In this document: positions 1-5,039 of the stretch, one piece after another
How positions within the stretch are numbered: position 1 is the first letter of the stretch
Layout: each line of letters starts with the position of its first letter
Source: Oscillospiraceae bacterium
Lineage (GTDB): Bacteria; Bacillota_A; Clostridia; Oscillospirales; Ruminococcaceae
Direction of reading: 5' to 3'
Assembly: GCA_017848205.1 (NCBI GenBank)
Contig: JAGDDO010000560.1
Coordinates: 1-7,702, forward strand
DNA: 7,702 bases
Position numbers and translations under genes: made by a program
The notes under the pieces: generated by a model
Databases searched by the model: none
The model's input: the letters and a program-made list of their open reading frames with translations, nothing else
What the model was told of the DNA's origin: nothing

Positions 1-1
1 A

Positions 2-406
2 AAAGCCGTGGAAACTGCGCTTCCGAACGCTAAGGCTTTTGCATTTGTAACGGTCGATTATCCGGAACTGAACGGTGATTACCGTAAGGATGGCAACGTT
101 GAACCGCTTCTGACAGAACCGAACCTGAACATTGAAGTAGAGGTATATACGGGAAAGGACAAACCTTTTAAGAGCGAAGATATTCAGAAGCTTACATCTG
201 CGCTGAAAGATGTCCAGTTTGACAGCATAGGTATCTGGATATGCGACGATACCGGAATAACCGGCACCGAAAAAAACAACTCGCAGCTGAAACTTACCGG
301 AAAGAAAAAATGGCAGATATCAAAGGATGAAAAGGGAAGATGCTCCTGCCGCAGCGTTGAAAACGACGACAGTGCAGATACAGTTAATGAAGAAACAAGT
401 GAATAG
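2..406 (+). CDS. Unrecognised protein, 5'-truncated by the window edge
   Basis: The reading frame is open from the first bases of the window to a TAG at 404-406, so about 134 C-terminal residues are visible. A GTG codon at 8-10 could be a start, but no ribosome binding site can be seen and the frame continues upstream (AAA GCC GTG), so I treat the gene as partial. I do not recognise a family. The visible part is soluble and hydrophilic, with alternating strand-like segments (AFAFVTVDYPEL, LNIEVEVYTG, SIGIWICDDTG), a lysine-rich stretch (KLTGKKKWQISKDEKG) and an acidic Asp/Glu/Ser tail of about 17 residues. There is no membrane segment or known catalytic motif in this portion. A strong terminator begins 3 nt after the stop, so this is the last gene of its transcription unit. 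Confidence 0.6.
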   Translation, partial: KAVETALPNAKAFAFVTVDYPELNGDYRKDGNVEPLLTEPNLNIEVEVYTGKDKPFKSEDIQKLTSALKDVQFDSIGIWICDDTGITGTEKNNSQLKLTGKKKWQISKDEKGRCSCRSVENDDSADTVNEETSE

Positions 407-408
407 AT

Positions 409-446
409 AAAATAAACCGGCTTTTTTAAACCGGTTTATTTTTTTT
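409..446 (+). terminator. Rho-independent terminator after the first gene
   Basis: AATAAACCGG (411-420) pairs perfectly with CCGGTTTATT (431-440) around a 10-nt loop, and A409-A410 can extend the helix into the T-run at 441-446. It begins 3 nt after the stop codon of the upstream + strand gene. The A-run on the 5' side could also give some termination from the opposite strand. Confidence 0.88.
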
Positions 447-454
447 AGTGAAAT

Positions 455-531
455 ACTTATTAAATCGGAAATACAGCTTCGCTGCATTTCCGGTTAGGGA
501 GATTGCGGGGCTTCGCACTGAATAAATCAGA
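455..531 (+). repeat. Dispersed two-hairpin repeat, copy A (inverted, degenerate)
   Basis: This copy reads on the + strand like copies B and C read on the minus strand. It starts TTAAATCGG, has a first hairpin CGGAAATACAGC-TTC-GCTGCATTTCCG (466-492, 12-bp stem with one A/C mismatch), a spacer GGTTAGGGAGATT, a decayed second hairpin GCGGGGCTTCGC, and a tail ending ATAAATCAG. The second hairpin has lost the CCCC half of its 3' arm, seen intact in the other two copies. The ends are approximate. It follows the terminator of the first gene. Confidence 0.65.
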
Positions 532-547
532 GTTTTCTCCGGAAAGT

Positions 548-580
548 AAAACGGCCATGTCTCGGAGACATGACCGTTTT
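548..580 (-). terminator. Bidirectional terminator, likely for cysK
   Basis: AAAACGG (548-554) pairs with CCGTTTT (574-580) and CATGTCTC (556-563) with GAGACATG (565-572), interrupted by one C/A mismatch; the tip is a tight CTCGG-type loop. An A-run at the 5' base and a T-run at the 3' base make it work on either strand. It lies about 145 nt past the cysK stop, beyond repeat copy B, and is the first canonical terminator for leftward transcription. It would also block readthrough from the left. Confidence 0.75.
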
Positions 581-623
581 GAAAGAGAGTTTTAATGTCA
601 GTAAATAAGGGACTAAAGTAAAT

Positions 624-722
624 GCTGATTTATTTAAATCAGCGAGGGGTACGGGGCGAAGCCCCGTTTTTCCTCATCACACAAATCCGGCGAAGCCGGA
701 TTTGCGGTTAAATCAGTGTTTT
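624..722 (-). repeat. Dispersed two-hairpin repeat, copy B, abutting the cysK stop codon
   Basis: Read on the minus strand, the element begins CACTGATTTA within about 5 nt of the cysK stop. It continues with a perfect hairpin CAAATCCGGC-TTC-GCCGGATTTG (682-704), a GTGTGATGAGG spacer, a second perfect hairpin ACGGGGC-TTC-GCCCCGT (651-667), and a terminal AT-rich hairpin GCTGATTTA/TAAATCAGC (624-643). The two hairpins are bracketed by near-identical direct repeats, CACTGATTTA and CGCTGATTTA. The same order of parts recurs in copy C, 3.6 kb away. It carries no ORF. It probably forms stable 3'-UTR structure on the cysK mRNA; its role is unknown. Confidence 0.75.
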
Positions 723-723
723 A

Positions 724-1659
724 TTACTTGCTGAAAAGTGGTGTTGAAAGATATCTGTCACCTGAGTCAGGGAGAAGAGCAACGATTGTCTTGCCCTTGT
801 TTTCAGGTCTTTCAGCAAGGATCGATGCAGCCTTAAGAGCAGCACCTGATGAAATACCAACGAGGATACCTTCGCTTACGCCGAATGCAGCGCCTTCAGC
901 AAATGCGTCTTCGTTTTCGATTGTAATAACTTCGTCGTAGATATCTGTGTTGAGAACTTCAGGAACGAAACCTGCGCCGATACCCTGGATCTTGTGAGGA
1001 CCAGCTTCGCCCTTTGAAAGTACCGGGCTTGATGCAGGTTCAACTGCTACGATCTTTATGTCAGGATTCTTTGACTTGAGGAATTCACCTACACCTGTAA
1101 GTGTACCGCCTGTACCAACGCCGGCAACGAAGATGTCAACCTTTCCGTCTGTCTGTTCCCAGATCTCAGGTCCTGTTGTTTTTCTGTGTGCTTCTGCGTT
1201 TGCAGGGTTTACGAACTGACCGAGAATTACTGAGCCTTCGATCTGATTATTGAGTTCGTTAGCCTTTGCAATAGCGCCCTTCATTCCCTTTGCACCTTCT
1301 GTAAGAACGAGGTCAGCGCCGTATGCTGCAAGAAGTGTTCTTCTTTCAACGCTCATTGTATCAGGAAGTGTGAGGATAGCCTTGTATCCCTTTGCTGCTG
1401 CAACTGCTGCAAGACCGATACCTGTGTTACCGCTTGTAGGTTCGATGATTGTTGCGCCCGGCTTGAGAATGCCCTTCTTTTCAGCATCTTCGATCATTGC
1501 GAGTGCGATTCTGTCCTTAACTGAACCAGCCGGATTGAGGTATTCGAGCTTTGCAAGAATAGTTGCATTGCTGATACCAGCCTTTTTAGTATAGTTGTTG
1601 AGCTTGAGAATAGGTGTTCCTCCGATAAGTTCGAGTGAACTCTGCTTGATGTCTGCCAT
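724..1659 (-). CDS. cysK: Cysteine synthase A (O-acetylserine sulfhydrylase)
   Basis: This PLP enzyme makes L-cysteine from O-acetyl-L-serine and sulfide in the cytoplasm, the last step of cysteine synthesis. The 311-residue product has the family's usual length. Visible motifs are the PLP lysine in [10 protein letters not shown] (K48), the substrate loop PTSGNTG (74-80), the phosphate-binding GTGGT (182-186), GISSGAA (268-274, whose Ser contacts the PLP ring nitrogen) and [10 protein letters not shown] near the C-terminus. [13 protein letters not shown] favours CysK over CysM. The frame extends upstream to an ATG at 1713, but the start at 1659 (MADIKQSS) is preferred because GGAGGG sits 7 nt before it and the extra residues are an implausible Ile-rich string. 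Ile is mostly ATC/ATT and Lys often AAG, unlike the ATA-rich neighbours, which suggests high expression. It is monocistronic, with a clear promoter and operator-like repeat upstream. Confidence 0.96.
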   Translation of the reverse strand: MADIKQSSLELIGGTPILKLNNYTKKAGISNATILAKLEYLNPAGSVKDRIALAMIEDAEKKGILKPGATIIEPTSGNTGIGLAAVAAAKGYKAILTLPDTMSVERRTLLAAYGADLVLTEGAKGMKGAIAKANELNNQIEGSVILGQFVNPANAEAHRKTTGPEIWEQTDGKVDIFVAGVGTGGTLTGVGEFLKSKNPDIKIVAVEPASSPVLSKGEAGPHKIQGIGAGFVPEVLNTDIYDEVITIENEDAFAEGAAFGVSEGILVGISSGAALKAASILAERPENKGKTIVALLPDSGDRYLSTPLFSK

Positions 1660-1666
1660 AATAATT

Positions 1667-1672
1667 CCCTCC
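1667..1672 (-). promoter_or_regulatory. Ribosome binding site that fixes the cysK start
   Basis: On the minus strand GGAGGG lies 7 nt before the ATG at 1659. No comparable site precedes the upstream in-frame ATG at 1713, so it settles the start. Confidence 0.85.
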
Positions 1673-1734
1673 GTTAAATATAAAATAATAATAATTACTG
1701 TAATGATAAGCAATTATTGATGTAAACCTTGTTT

Positions 1735-1753
1735 TCCTACAGGATAAGTAGGA
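1735..1753 (-). promoter_or_regulatory. Putative cysK operator (TCCTAC-N7-GTAGGA inverted repeat)
   Basis: A perfect 6-bp inverted repeat with a 7-nt centre lies at about +7 to +25 of the predicted cysK transcript. A protein bound there would block promoter escape. Imperfect palindromes of about this size are typical of Rrf2-family regulators such as CymR, which represses cysteine genes in other Firmicutes. The assignment to CymR is inference from position and target; I have not matched a published consensus. Confidence 0.5.
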
Positions 1754-1765
1754 GTTGATATTTTA

Positions 1766-1794
1766 ATAATACACCATTGAACATTAATTGTCAA
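1766..1794 (-). promoter_or_regulatory. cysK promoter (TTGACA-N17-TATTAT)
   Basis: On the minus strand TTGACA (1794-1789) and TATTAT (1771-1766) are separated by exactly 17 nt. The expected transcript start is near 1759, giving a leader of about 100 nt before the ATG. The consensus -35, optimal spacing and one-mismatch -10 fit strong sigma-A expression. Confidence 0.85.
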
Positions 1795-1953
1795 TAGTGA
1801 GGTCTTAAGTAATTCTTATCATGGCTTTATTATAACTCTGTAATTATTATTTGTCCAATACAGTTTACACATAGCAACATATAGATTTTACCTATAACCG
1901 CGTGTGTGCTCACATGATCACGGTCAGATAAAAACTTTTTATGTTCTCTTTAT
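1795..1953. other. Gap between the cysK and hpt promoters; two weak inverted repeats
   Basis: This AT-rich stretch carries no convincing ORF. It holds two modest dyads: TATAG-N7-CTATA (1880-1896), and a following one in which ACCG (1897-1900) faces CGGT (1921-1924) around TGTG-TGCT-CACA. Both lie 30-75 nt upstream of the hpt -35 and could be activator or repressor sites, but neither matches a motif I can name. Confidence 0.3.
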
Positions 1954-1982
1954 TTGCAATAAAGACGTAAATATGATACAAT
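1954..1982 (+). promoter_or_regulatory. Promoter of the hpt-permease operon (extended -10)
   Basis: TTGCAA (1954-1959) and TACAAT (1977-1982) are separated by 17 nt, with TG plus one base (1974-1976) directly before the -10, the extended -10 arrangement. Transcription should start near 1989, leaving a leader of about 87 nt before the hpt ATG. Confidence 0.78.
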
Positions 1983-1991
1983 TATATTAAG

Positions 1992-2062
1992 AAAAAATAT
2001 ATTTTTTTCATAAATCTGTGCAGTGGCCGGAAGGTAATGTACAGATATTCAAAAAAATGAAT
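1992..2062 (+). promoter_or_regulatory. Foldable 5' leader of the purine-salvage operon
   Basis: Within the predicted leader, ATCTGTGCA (2014-2022) pairs with TGTACAGAT (2038-2046) with one G-U pair, closing a 15-nt loop that contains GGCCGGAAGG. The U-run at 2002-2008 can pair either with the A-run at 1992-1997 (palindrome AAAAAATATATTTTTT) or with the A-run at 2051-2057. ATTCA/TGAAT (2047-2051/2058-2062) can form another hairpin right next to the GGAGAG site. I do not recognise the guanine/adenine aptamer that controls purine permeases in Bacillus. The structure may be regulatory or simply AT-rich chance pairing. Confidence 0.35.
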
Positions 2063-2068
2063 GGAGAG
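2063..2068 (+). promoter_or_regulatory. Ribosome binding site that fixes the hpt start
   Basis: GGAGAG lies 7 nt before the ATG at 2076. It overlaps the alternative in-frame ATG at 2061, which has no good site of its own. Confidence 0.8.
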
Positions 2069-2075
2069 TTGGGAC

Positions 2076-2624
2076 ATGATAAATACGGATGAGATAAACG
2101 GAAAGATAAAAAGAGTGATCTTTACTGAGGAGGAGATCCGTCAGAAGATCGCTGAAGCAGGGGAATGGGTGAGCCGTGAGTACAAGGACAAGCCGCTTCT
2201 GCTTATAAGTATTTTAAACGGTGCCTTTGTGTTTATGGCTGATTTCTGCCGTCAGGTCACCATTCCGTGTGAAGTGGCTTTTATGTGTGCCAAGAGCTAT
2301 TATTCCGGCACGGTATCCACAGGGGAAGTATCCATAACGATGGATGTAACCCAGGATATCAGCAGATACCATGTAATAATCGTCGAGGACATTATCGATA
2401 CAGGCCGTACACTGCATGATGTAGTGGAGAAACTTAAGGAGAGAAATCCTCTTTCACTTAAGGTCATCACTCTTCTTGACAAGCCTTCAAGACGTCTTGT
2501 GAAATTTGAGGCCGACATGTCACTGTTCACCATACCGGATCATTTTGTTATAGGCTACGGCCTTGACTGTGATGAATACTACAGAAACCTTCCTTACATA
2601 GCAGAATATGACGAAGGAAAGTAA
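2076..2624 (+). CDS. hpt: Hypoxanthine(-guanine) phosphoribosyltransferase
   Basis: This cytoplasmic salvage enzyme joins hypoxanthine or guanine to PRPP to give IMP or GMP plus pyrophosphate. The 182-residue protein has normal family length. It shows the PRPP-binding signature VEDIIDTGRTL (103-113), with the Glu-Asp pair that binds the ribose hydroxyls and the Asp of DTG as general base; LLDKPSRR (133-140), whose Lys contacts the purine 6-oxo group; LNGAFVFMADFCR (47-59) for the pyrophosphate loop; and GYGLDCDEYYRNLPYI near the C-terminus. The start at 2076 is chosen over an in-frame ATG at 2061 because the Shine-Dalgarno sequence covers the latter. It is followed after 14 nt by the purine permease gene, so uptake and phosphoribosyl trapping of bases are co-expressed. 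Exact preference between hypoxanthine, guanine and xanthine cannot be told from sequence alone. Confidence 0.94.
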   Translation: MINTDEINGKIKRVIFTEEEIRQKIAEAGEWVSREYKDKPLLLISILNGAFVFMADFCRQVTIPCEVAFMCAKSYYSGTVSTGEVSITMDVTQDISRYHVIIVEDIIDTGRTLHDVVEKLKERNPLSLKVITLLDKPSRRLVKFEADMSLFTIPDHFVIGYGLDCDEYYRNLPYIAEYDEGK

Positions 2625-2638
2625 GGAGCGAGAGCCTT

Positions 2639-4003
2639 ATGTTTGAAAAGATATTTAAACTGAAACAGAACAATACCACGGTCAGAACGGAACTTACCGC
2701 CGGATTTACCACGTTTATGACAATGGCCTATATACTTGCAGTAAATCCGTCGATACTTGCTGCAGCCGGAATGGATCAGACTGCGGTTCTCATAGCAACA
2801 TGTCTTGCTTCATTTGTGGGAACTGCGTGTATGGCTTTCATGGCAAATCTACCGTTTGCTCTGTCGGCCGGTATGGGACTCAATGCGTTTTTTGCATATA
2901 CCATAGTCGGAATAATGGGCTATCCGTGGCAGGTCGCTCTTCTTGCTGTATTTATTGAGGGAATAATCTTTCTCGTGCTTTCCCTTACAAATATACGTGA
3001 AGCCATCTTTAATGCCATACCACTGTCACTGAAAACTGCTGTTTCAGTGGGCATAGGACTGTTCATCGCATTTATAGGACTTCAGAATGCAGGTATCTGT
3101 GTTGATAACGGCTCAACTCTTGTTTCCATAACTGATTTTACGGCGGACTTCAGCACTGCCGGAATAAGCGCACTGCTTGCACTTCTCGGAACACTGTTTA
3201 CCTTCATTCTCTATCTTAAAAAGGTAAAAGGATCGGTCCTTCTCGGAATAATCGGTACCTGGGCTGCCGGAACGATATGTCAGCTTGTCGGAATTTACGT
3301 TCCTTCTCCTGATGCCGGATACTATTCGCTGTTTCCGGCTATGCAGATGACGGATTTTAACGCTTTTTTCAATACCTTCGGACAGTGTTTCAACGTTGAT
3401 TTAAACACCATCGACTGGTTCAGCTTTATAGTCATTATATTCTCGTTCCTTTTTGTTGATCTTTTCGATACGCTCGGTACACTTATCGGCGTCAGCGCCA
3501 AGGCTAAAATGCTTGACAAGGACGGAAAGCTTCCGGCGATAAAGCCTGCACTTCTTTCCGACTCAGTTGCTACTGCAGTAGGTGCGGTTTTCGGAACATC
3601 AACAACGACTACGTTTGTTGAGTCATCTGCAGGTGTGGCAGAAGGCGGAAGGACGGGTCTTACCGCTCTGACAACTGCGCTGCTTTTCCTTGTTTCCATC
3701 TTTTTTGCGCCTGTTTTCACTGCAGTACCGGGTTTTGCGACAGCTCCTGCACTTATAGTAGTCGGCTTCCTTATGTTCTCGGCTATTGCAGATATTAAAT
3801 TCAGCGAAAAGAACTATACCGATGCCGTACCGGCATATATTTGCATTATTGCTATGCCGCTGTTCTACAGCATTTCAGAGGGTATCTCACTCGGTATCAT
3901 TTCCTATACGGTCATCAACCTGATCTGCGGAAAGGGAAAGAAGATACCTCCGCTTGTTTATGTTCTTTCGGTTCTTTTCATTCTCAAGTATATTTTACTT
4001 TAA
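2639..4003 (+). CDS. NCS2-family purine permease, AzgA/PbuG type (hypoxanthine/guanine uptake)
   Basis: This is an inner-membrane proton symporter for purine bases. The 454-residue product has the usual AzgA-subfamily length and about 12-14 hydrophobic segments. Recognisable signatures are TELTAGFTTFMTMAYILAVNP (17-37), the start typical of AzgA/PbuG proteins; SAGMGLNAFFAYTIV (76-90); VDLFDTLGTLIGVSAKA (273-289), with the acidic residue of the substrate site; and FGTSTTTTFVESSAGVAEGG (318-337). The start ATG has AAGGAG overlapping the hpt stop codon, 10 nt upstream, and the intergenic gap is 14 nt, so the two genes form an operon. The operon ends about 125 nt later at a strong terminator. Substrate is inferred from subfamily and from hpt next door; adenine or xanthine transport cannot be excluded, so no specific symbol is given. 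Confidence 0.92.
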   Translation: MFEKIFKLKQNNTTVRTELTAGFTTFMTMAYILAVNPSILAAAGMDQTAVLIATCLASFVGTACMAFMANLPFALSAGMGLNAFFAYTIVGIMGYPWQVALLAVFIEGIIFLVLSLTNIREAIFNAIPLSLKTAVSVGIGLFIAFIGLQNAGICVDNGSTLVSITDFTADFSTAGISALLALLGTLFTFILYLKKVKGSVLLGIIGTWAAGTICQLVGIYVPSPDAGYYSLFPAMQMTDFNAFFNTFGQCFNVDLNTIDWFSFIVIIFSFLFVDLFDTLGTLIGVSAKAKMLDKDGKLPAIKPALLSDSVATAVGAVFGTSTTTTFVESSAGVAEGGRTGLTALTTALLFLVSIFFAPVFTAVPGFATAPALIVVGFLMFSAIADIKFSEKNYTDAVPAYICIIAMPLFYSISEGISLGIISYTVINLICGKGKKIPPLVYVLSVLFILKYILL

Positions 4004-4011
4004 GGAAACTT

Positions 4012-4080
4012 AGGGTTCCGGGTGTTTAGACTGCGGAACCTGCGCTGATACAGGGACAGCACTGCCGCAGCTGCGGTTAA
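4012..4080 (+). other. GC-rich structured 3' segment after the permease gene
   Basis: This roughly 70-nt stretch is richer in G and C than the flanking AT-rich sequence. GGTTCCG (4014-4020) pairs with CGGAACC (4034-4040) around a 13-nt loop, and CCGCAGCTGCGG (4065-4076) is a perfect palindrome, with further CAGC/GCTG pairing options. It has no convincing ORF and matches no RNA family I recognise. It may be 3'-UTR structure or an RNA processed from the operon transcript. Confidence 0.35.
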
Positions 4081-4127
4081 GGGGATTTTCGGATATCTGA
4101 ATCATTTTATAGTCGGTTATAAATCGA

Positions 4128-4165
4128 GAAAATCCCTGCTTTCGTTAAAAAAAGCAGGGATTTTC
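4128..4165. terminator. Strong bidirectional terminator between the permease and ECF genes
   Basis: GAAAATCCCTGCTTT (4128-4142) pairs perfectly with AAAGCAGGGATTTTC (4151-4165) around an 8-nt loop that is A-rich on its 3' side. The AT-rich outer part supplies a T-run on either strand. It separates the converging hpt-permease operon (+) and ECF gene (-) and probably ends both transcripts. Confidence 0.88.
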
Positions 4166-4211
4166 TTGTATTGATTAATATTTAACAGTGAGGAAATATT
4201 GTTAGGGAAAC

Positions 4212-4316
4212 GCCGGTTTATTTATAAATCAGCGTGGGGCACGGGGCTAAGCCCCGCATTCTCCACACCCGGAAATACGTCGAAGCCGTATTTCCGGTTT
4301 GGTCAGTGTTTCTTTA
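4212..4316 (-). repeat. Dispersed two-hairpin repeat, copy C, abutting the ECF gene stop codon
   Basis: Read on the minus strand, this copy starts CACTGACCAAACCGG about 9 nt after the ECF gene stop. It continues with a perfect 11-bp hairpin CCGGAAATACG/CGTATTTCCGG (4269-4297), a GTGTGGAGAAT spacer, a perfect hairpin CGGGGC-TTA-GCCCCG (4242-4256), and an imperfect AT-rich terminal hairpin ending near 4212. Part order, spacing and flanking CACTGA/CGCTGATTTA repeats match copy B, although the first stem has a different sequence, which points to conserved structure. Confidence 0.75.
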
Positions 4317-4317
4317 G

Positions 4318-4848
4318 TTATACTCTGTAAATAAGAGATTTGAATTTTGCTCTGTCAAGAACTGTTCCGACACATACGAACAGTACCGAACTGCAGACCG
4401 GCTGAATGAAGCCGCGTAAAACTGTACCTATTGTCGATACGGCAAATCCGAACATGATTCCCTCGGCGATCCAGTAGCCGACAATTGTTATCACACCGGA
4501 AACAGCACTCATTATTATCATTTCCTTTGTCATGATCTTGTCGCTTTCCTTCTTCTTAAGGTATTTCAGAGCGAAGATGAAAGGCAGTGTATTGAGTGCC
4601 TTGATGATGAGTGTAGGAAGTGCCCATACTGCGGAACCGGAAAGAATATCTGCCATTGCACCGCCGACTGATCCTGCAAATATTGCATACGGTGCAGGAA
4701 GAAGACAGGCTGCAAGGTAGATCATTGAATCACCGAAGTGAATGTATCCGTCATTTACAGTCTTTATCTGAAAGCATGCTGTGAGAACAGTGATAATTGC
4801 TGTAAACATAGCTGTTGTGGTCATAGTTTTGATTTTCTGGTCTTTCAT
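4318..4848 (-). CDS. ECF transporter S-component (substrate-binding membrane subunit), vitamin-type
   Basis: This is a small integral membrane protein of 176 residues that should bind a vitamin-like ligand and work with a shared EcfA/EcfA'/EcfT module encoded elsewhere; none is in the window. About six hydrophobic helices are visible (roughly 11-27, 37-51, 53-69, 75-95, 109-129, 145-164). Family-type motifs are GYIHFGDSMIYLAA (34-47), GGAMADIL (62-69) and TLIIKALNTLPF (79-90). AAGGAG lies 8 nt before the ATG. It is transcribed divergently from a MocR-type regulator, with direct repeats in the gap close to its own -10-like TATAAA (4877-4872). That context favours a vitamin B6 vitamer as substrate, but this is inference; thiamin precursors or other small vitamins are possible from the sequence alone. 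Confidence 0.85.
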   Translation of the reverse strand: MKDQKIKTMTTTAMFTAIITVLTACFQIKTVNDGYIHFGDSMIYLAACLLPAPYAIFAGSVGGAMADILSGSAVWALPTLIIKALNTLPFIFALKYLKKKESDKIMTKEMIIMSAVSGVITIVGYWIAEGIMFGFAVSTIGTVLRGFIQPVCSSVLFVCVGTVLDRAKFKSLIYRV

Positions 4849-4881
4849 AGTAACAACTCCTTGAAATTGAATTTATAAAGC

Positions 4882-4911
4882 ACTGATCAGATCAGTTTAT
4901 TCACTGATCAG
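4882..4911 (-). promoter_or_regulatory. Direct-repeat operator candidate upstream of the ECF gene
   Basis: ACTGATCAG occurs twice, at 4882-4890 and 4903-4911, exactly 21 bp apart, or two helical turns. Each copy contains the palindrome TGATCA. A TATAAA -10-like box for the ECF gene follows at 4877-4872, but the matching -35 position has no TTGACA-like sequence, which suggests an activator-dependent promoter. MocR regulators commonly bind direct repeats, so the adjacent regulator is the natural candidate. Confidence 0.5.
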
Positions 4912-4921
4912 CGTTTTCATA

Positions 4922-4939
4922 AAAATACTGCAGTATTTT
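4922..4939. promoter_or_regulatory. Perfect 18-bp palindrome upstream of the mocR promoter
   Basis: AAAATACTGCAGTATTTT is a perfect palindrome ending 10 nt before the -35 of the rightward promoter. Its position suits a regulator of either divergent gene. The binding protein is unknown, and the half-site differs from the ACTGATCAG repeats nearby. Confidence 0.4.
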
Positions 4940-4949
4940 AAAAACCTAC

Positions 4950-4978
4950 TTGAAACGTATGAATCTTATGTATATAAT
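4950..4978 (+). promoter_or_regulatory. Promoter of the mocR-deoB operon (TTGAAA-N17-TATAAT)
   Basis: TTGAAA (4950-4955) and a perfect TATAAT (4973-4978) are separated by 17 nt. Transcription should start near 4985, leaving a leader of about 55 nt with AAGGGG (5027-5032) 7 nt before the ATG at 5040. Confidence 0.82.
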
Positions 4979-5039
4979 AATAATATAACTTTGTCATTAT
5001 TAAAATACACAAAAACTATTATTTTTAAGGGGTCACTTT

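Noticed and set aside
651..671. GC hairpin plus T-run as a stand-alone + strand terminator
   Set aside because: The hairpin belongs to repeat copy B, and no + strand gene precedes it after the terminators at 409-446 and 548-580.
1250..1594. 114-codon + strand frame opposite cysK
   Set aside because: It is an antisense shadow of the well-supported cysK gene, with no ribosome binding site and Ala/Ser/Pro-rich composition typical of such shadows.
1660..1713. 18-residue N-terminal extension of cysK from the ATG at 1713
   Set aside because: The GGAGGG site fixes the start at 1659, and the extension is an Ile-rich translation of leader DNA absent from the family.
2037..2060. Seven-codon leader ORF (MYRYSKK) ending in an ATGA overlap before hpt
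   Set aside because: The GGAAGG upstream is only 2 nt from its ATG, and there is no sign of a regulatory codon run beyond two lysines; probably chance.
2061..2075. hpt start at the ATG at 2061
   Set aside because: The only good ribosome binding site (2063-2068) overlaps this ATG and serves the ATG at 2076.
1989..2075. Guanine/adenine (purine) riboswitch before hpt
   Set aside because: I could not find the three-stem arrangement or conserved loop sequences of that aptamer; the leader has only one good stem.
3322..3720. 132-codon minus strand frame inside the permease gene
   Set aside because: It is antisense to a strongly supported membrane protein gene and has no family resemblance or promoter.
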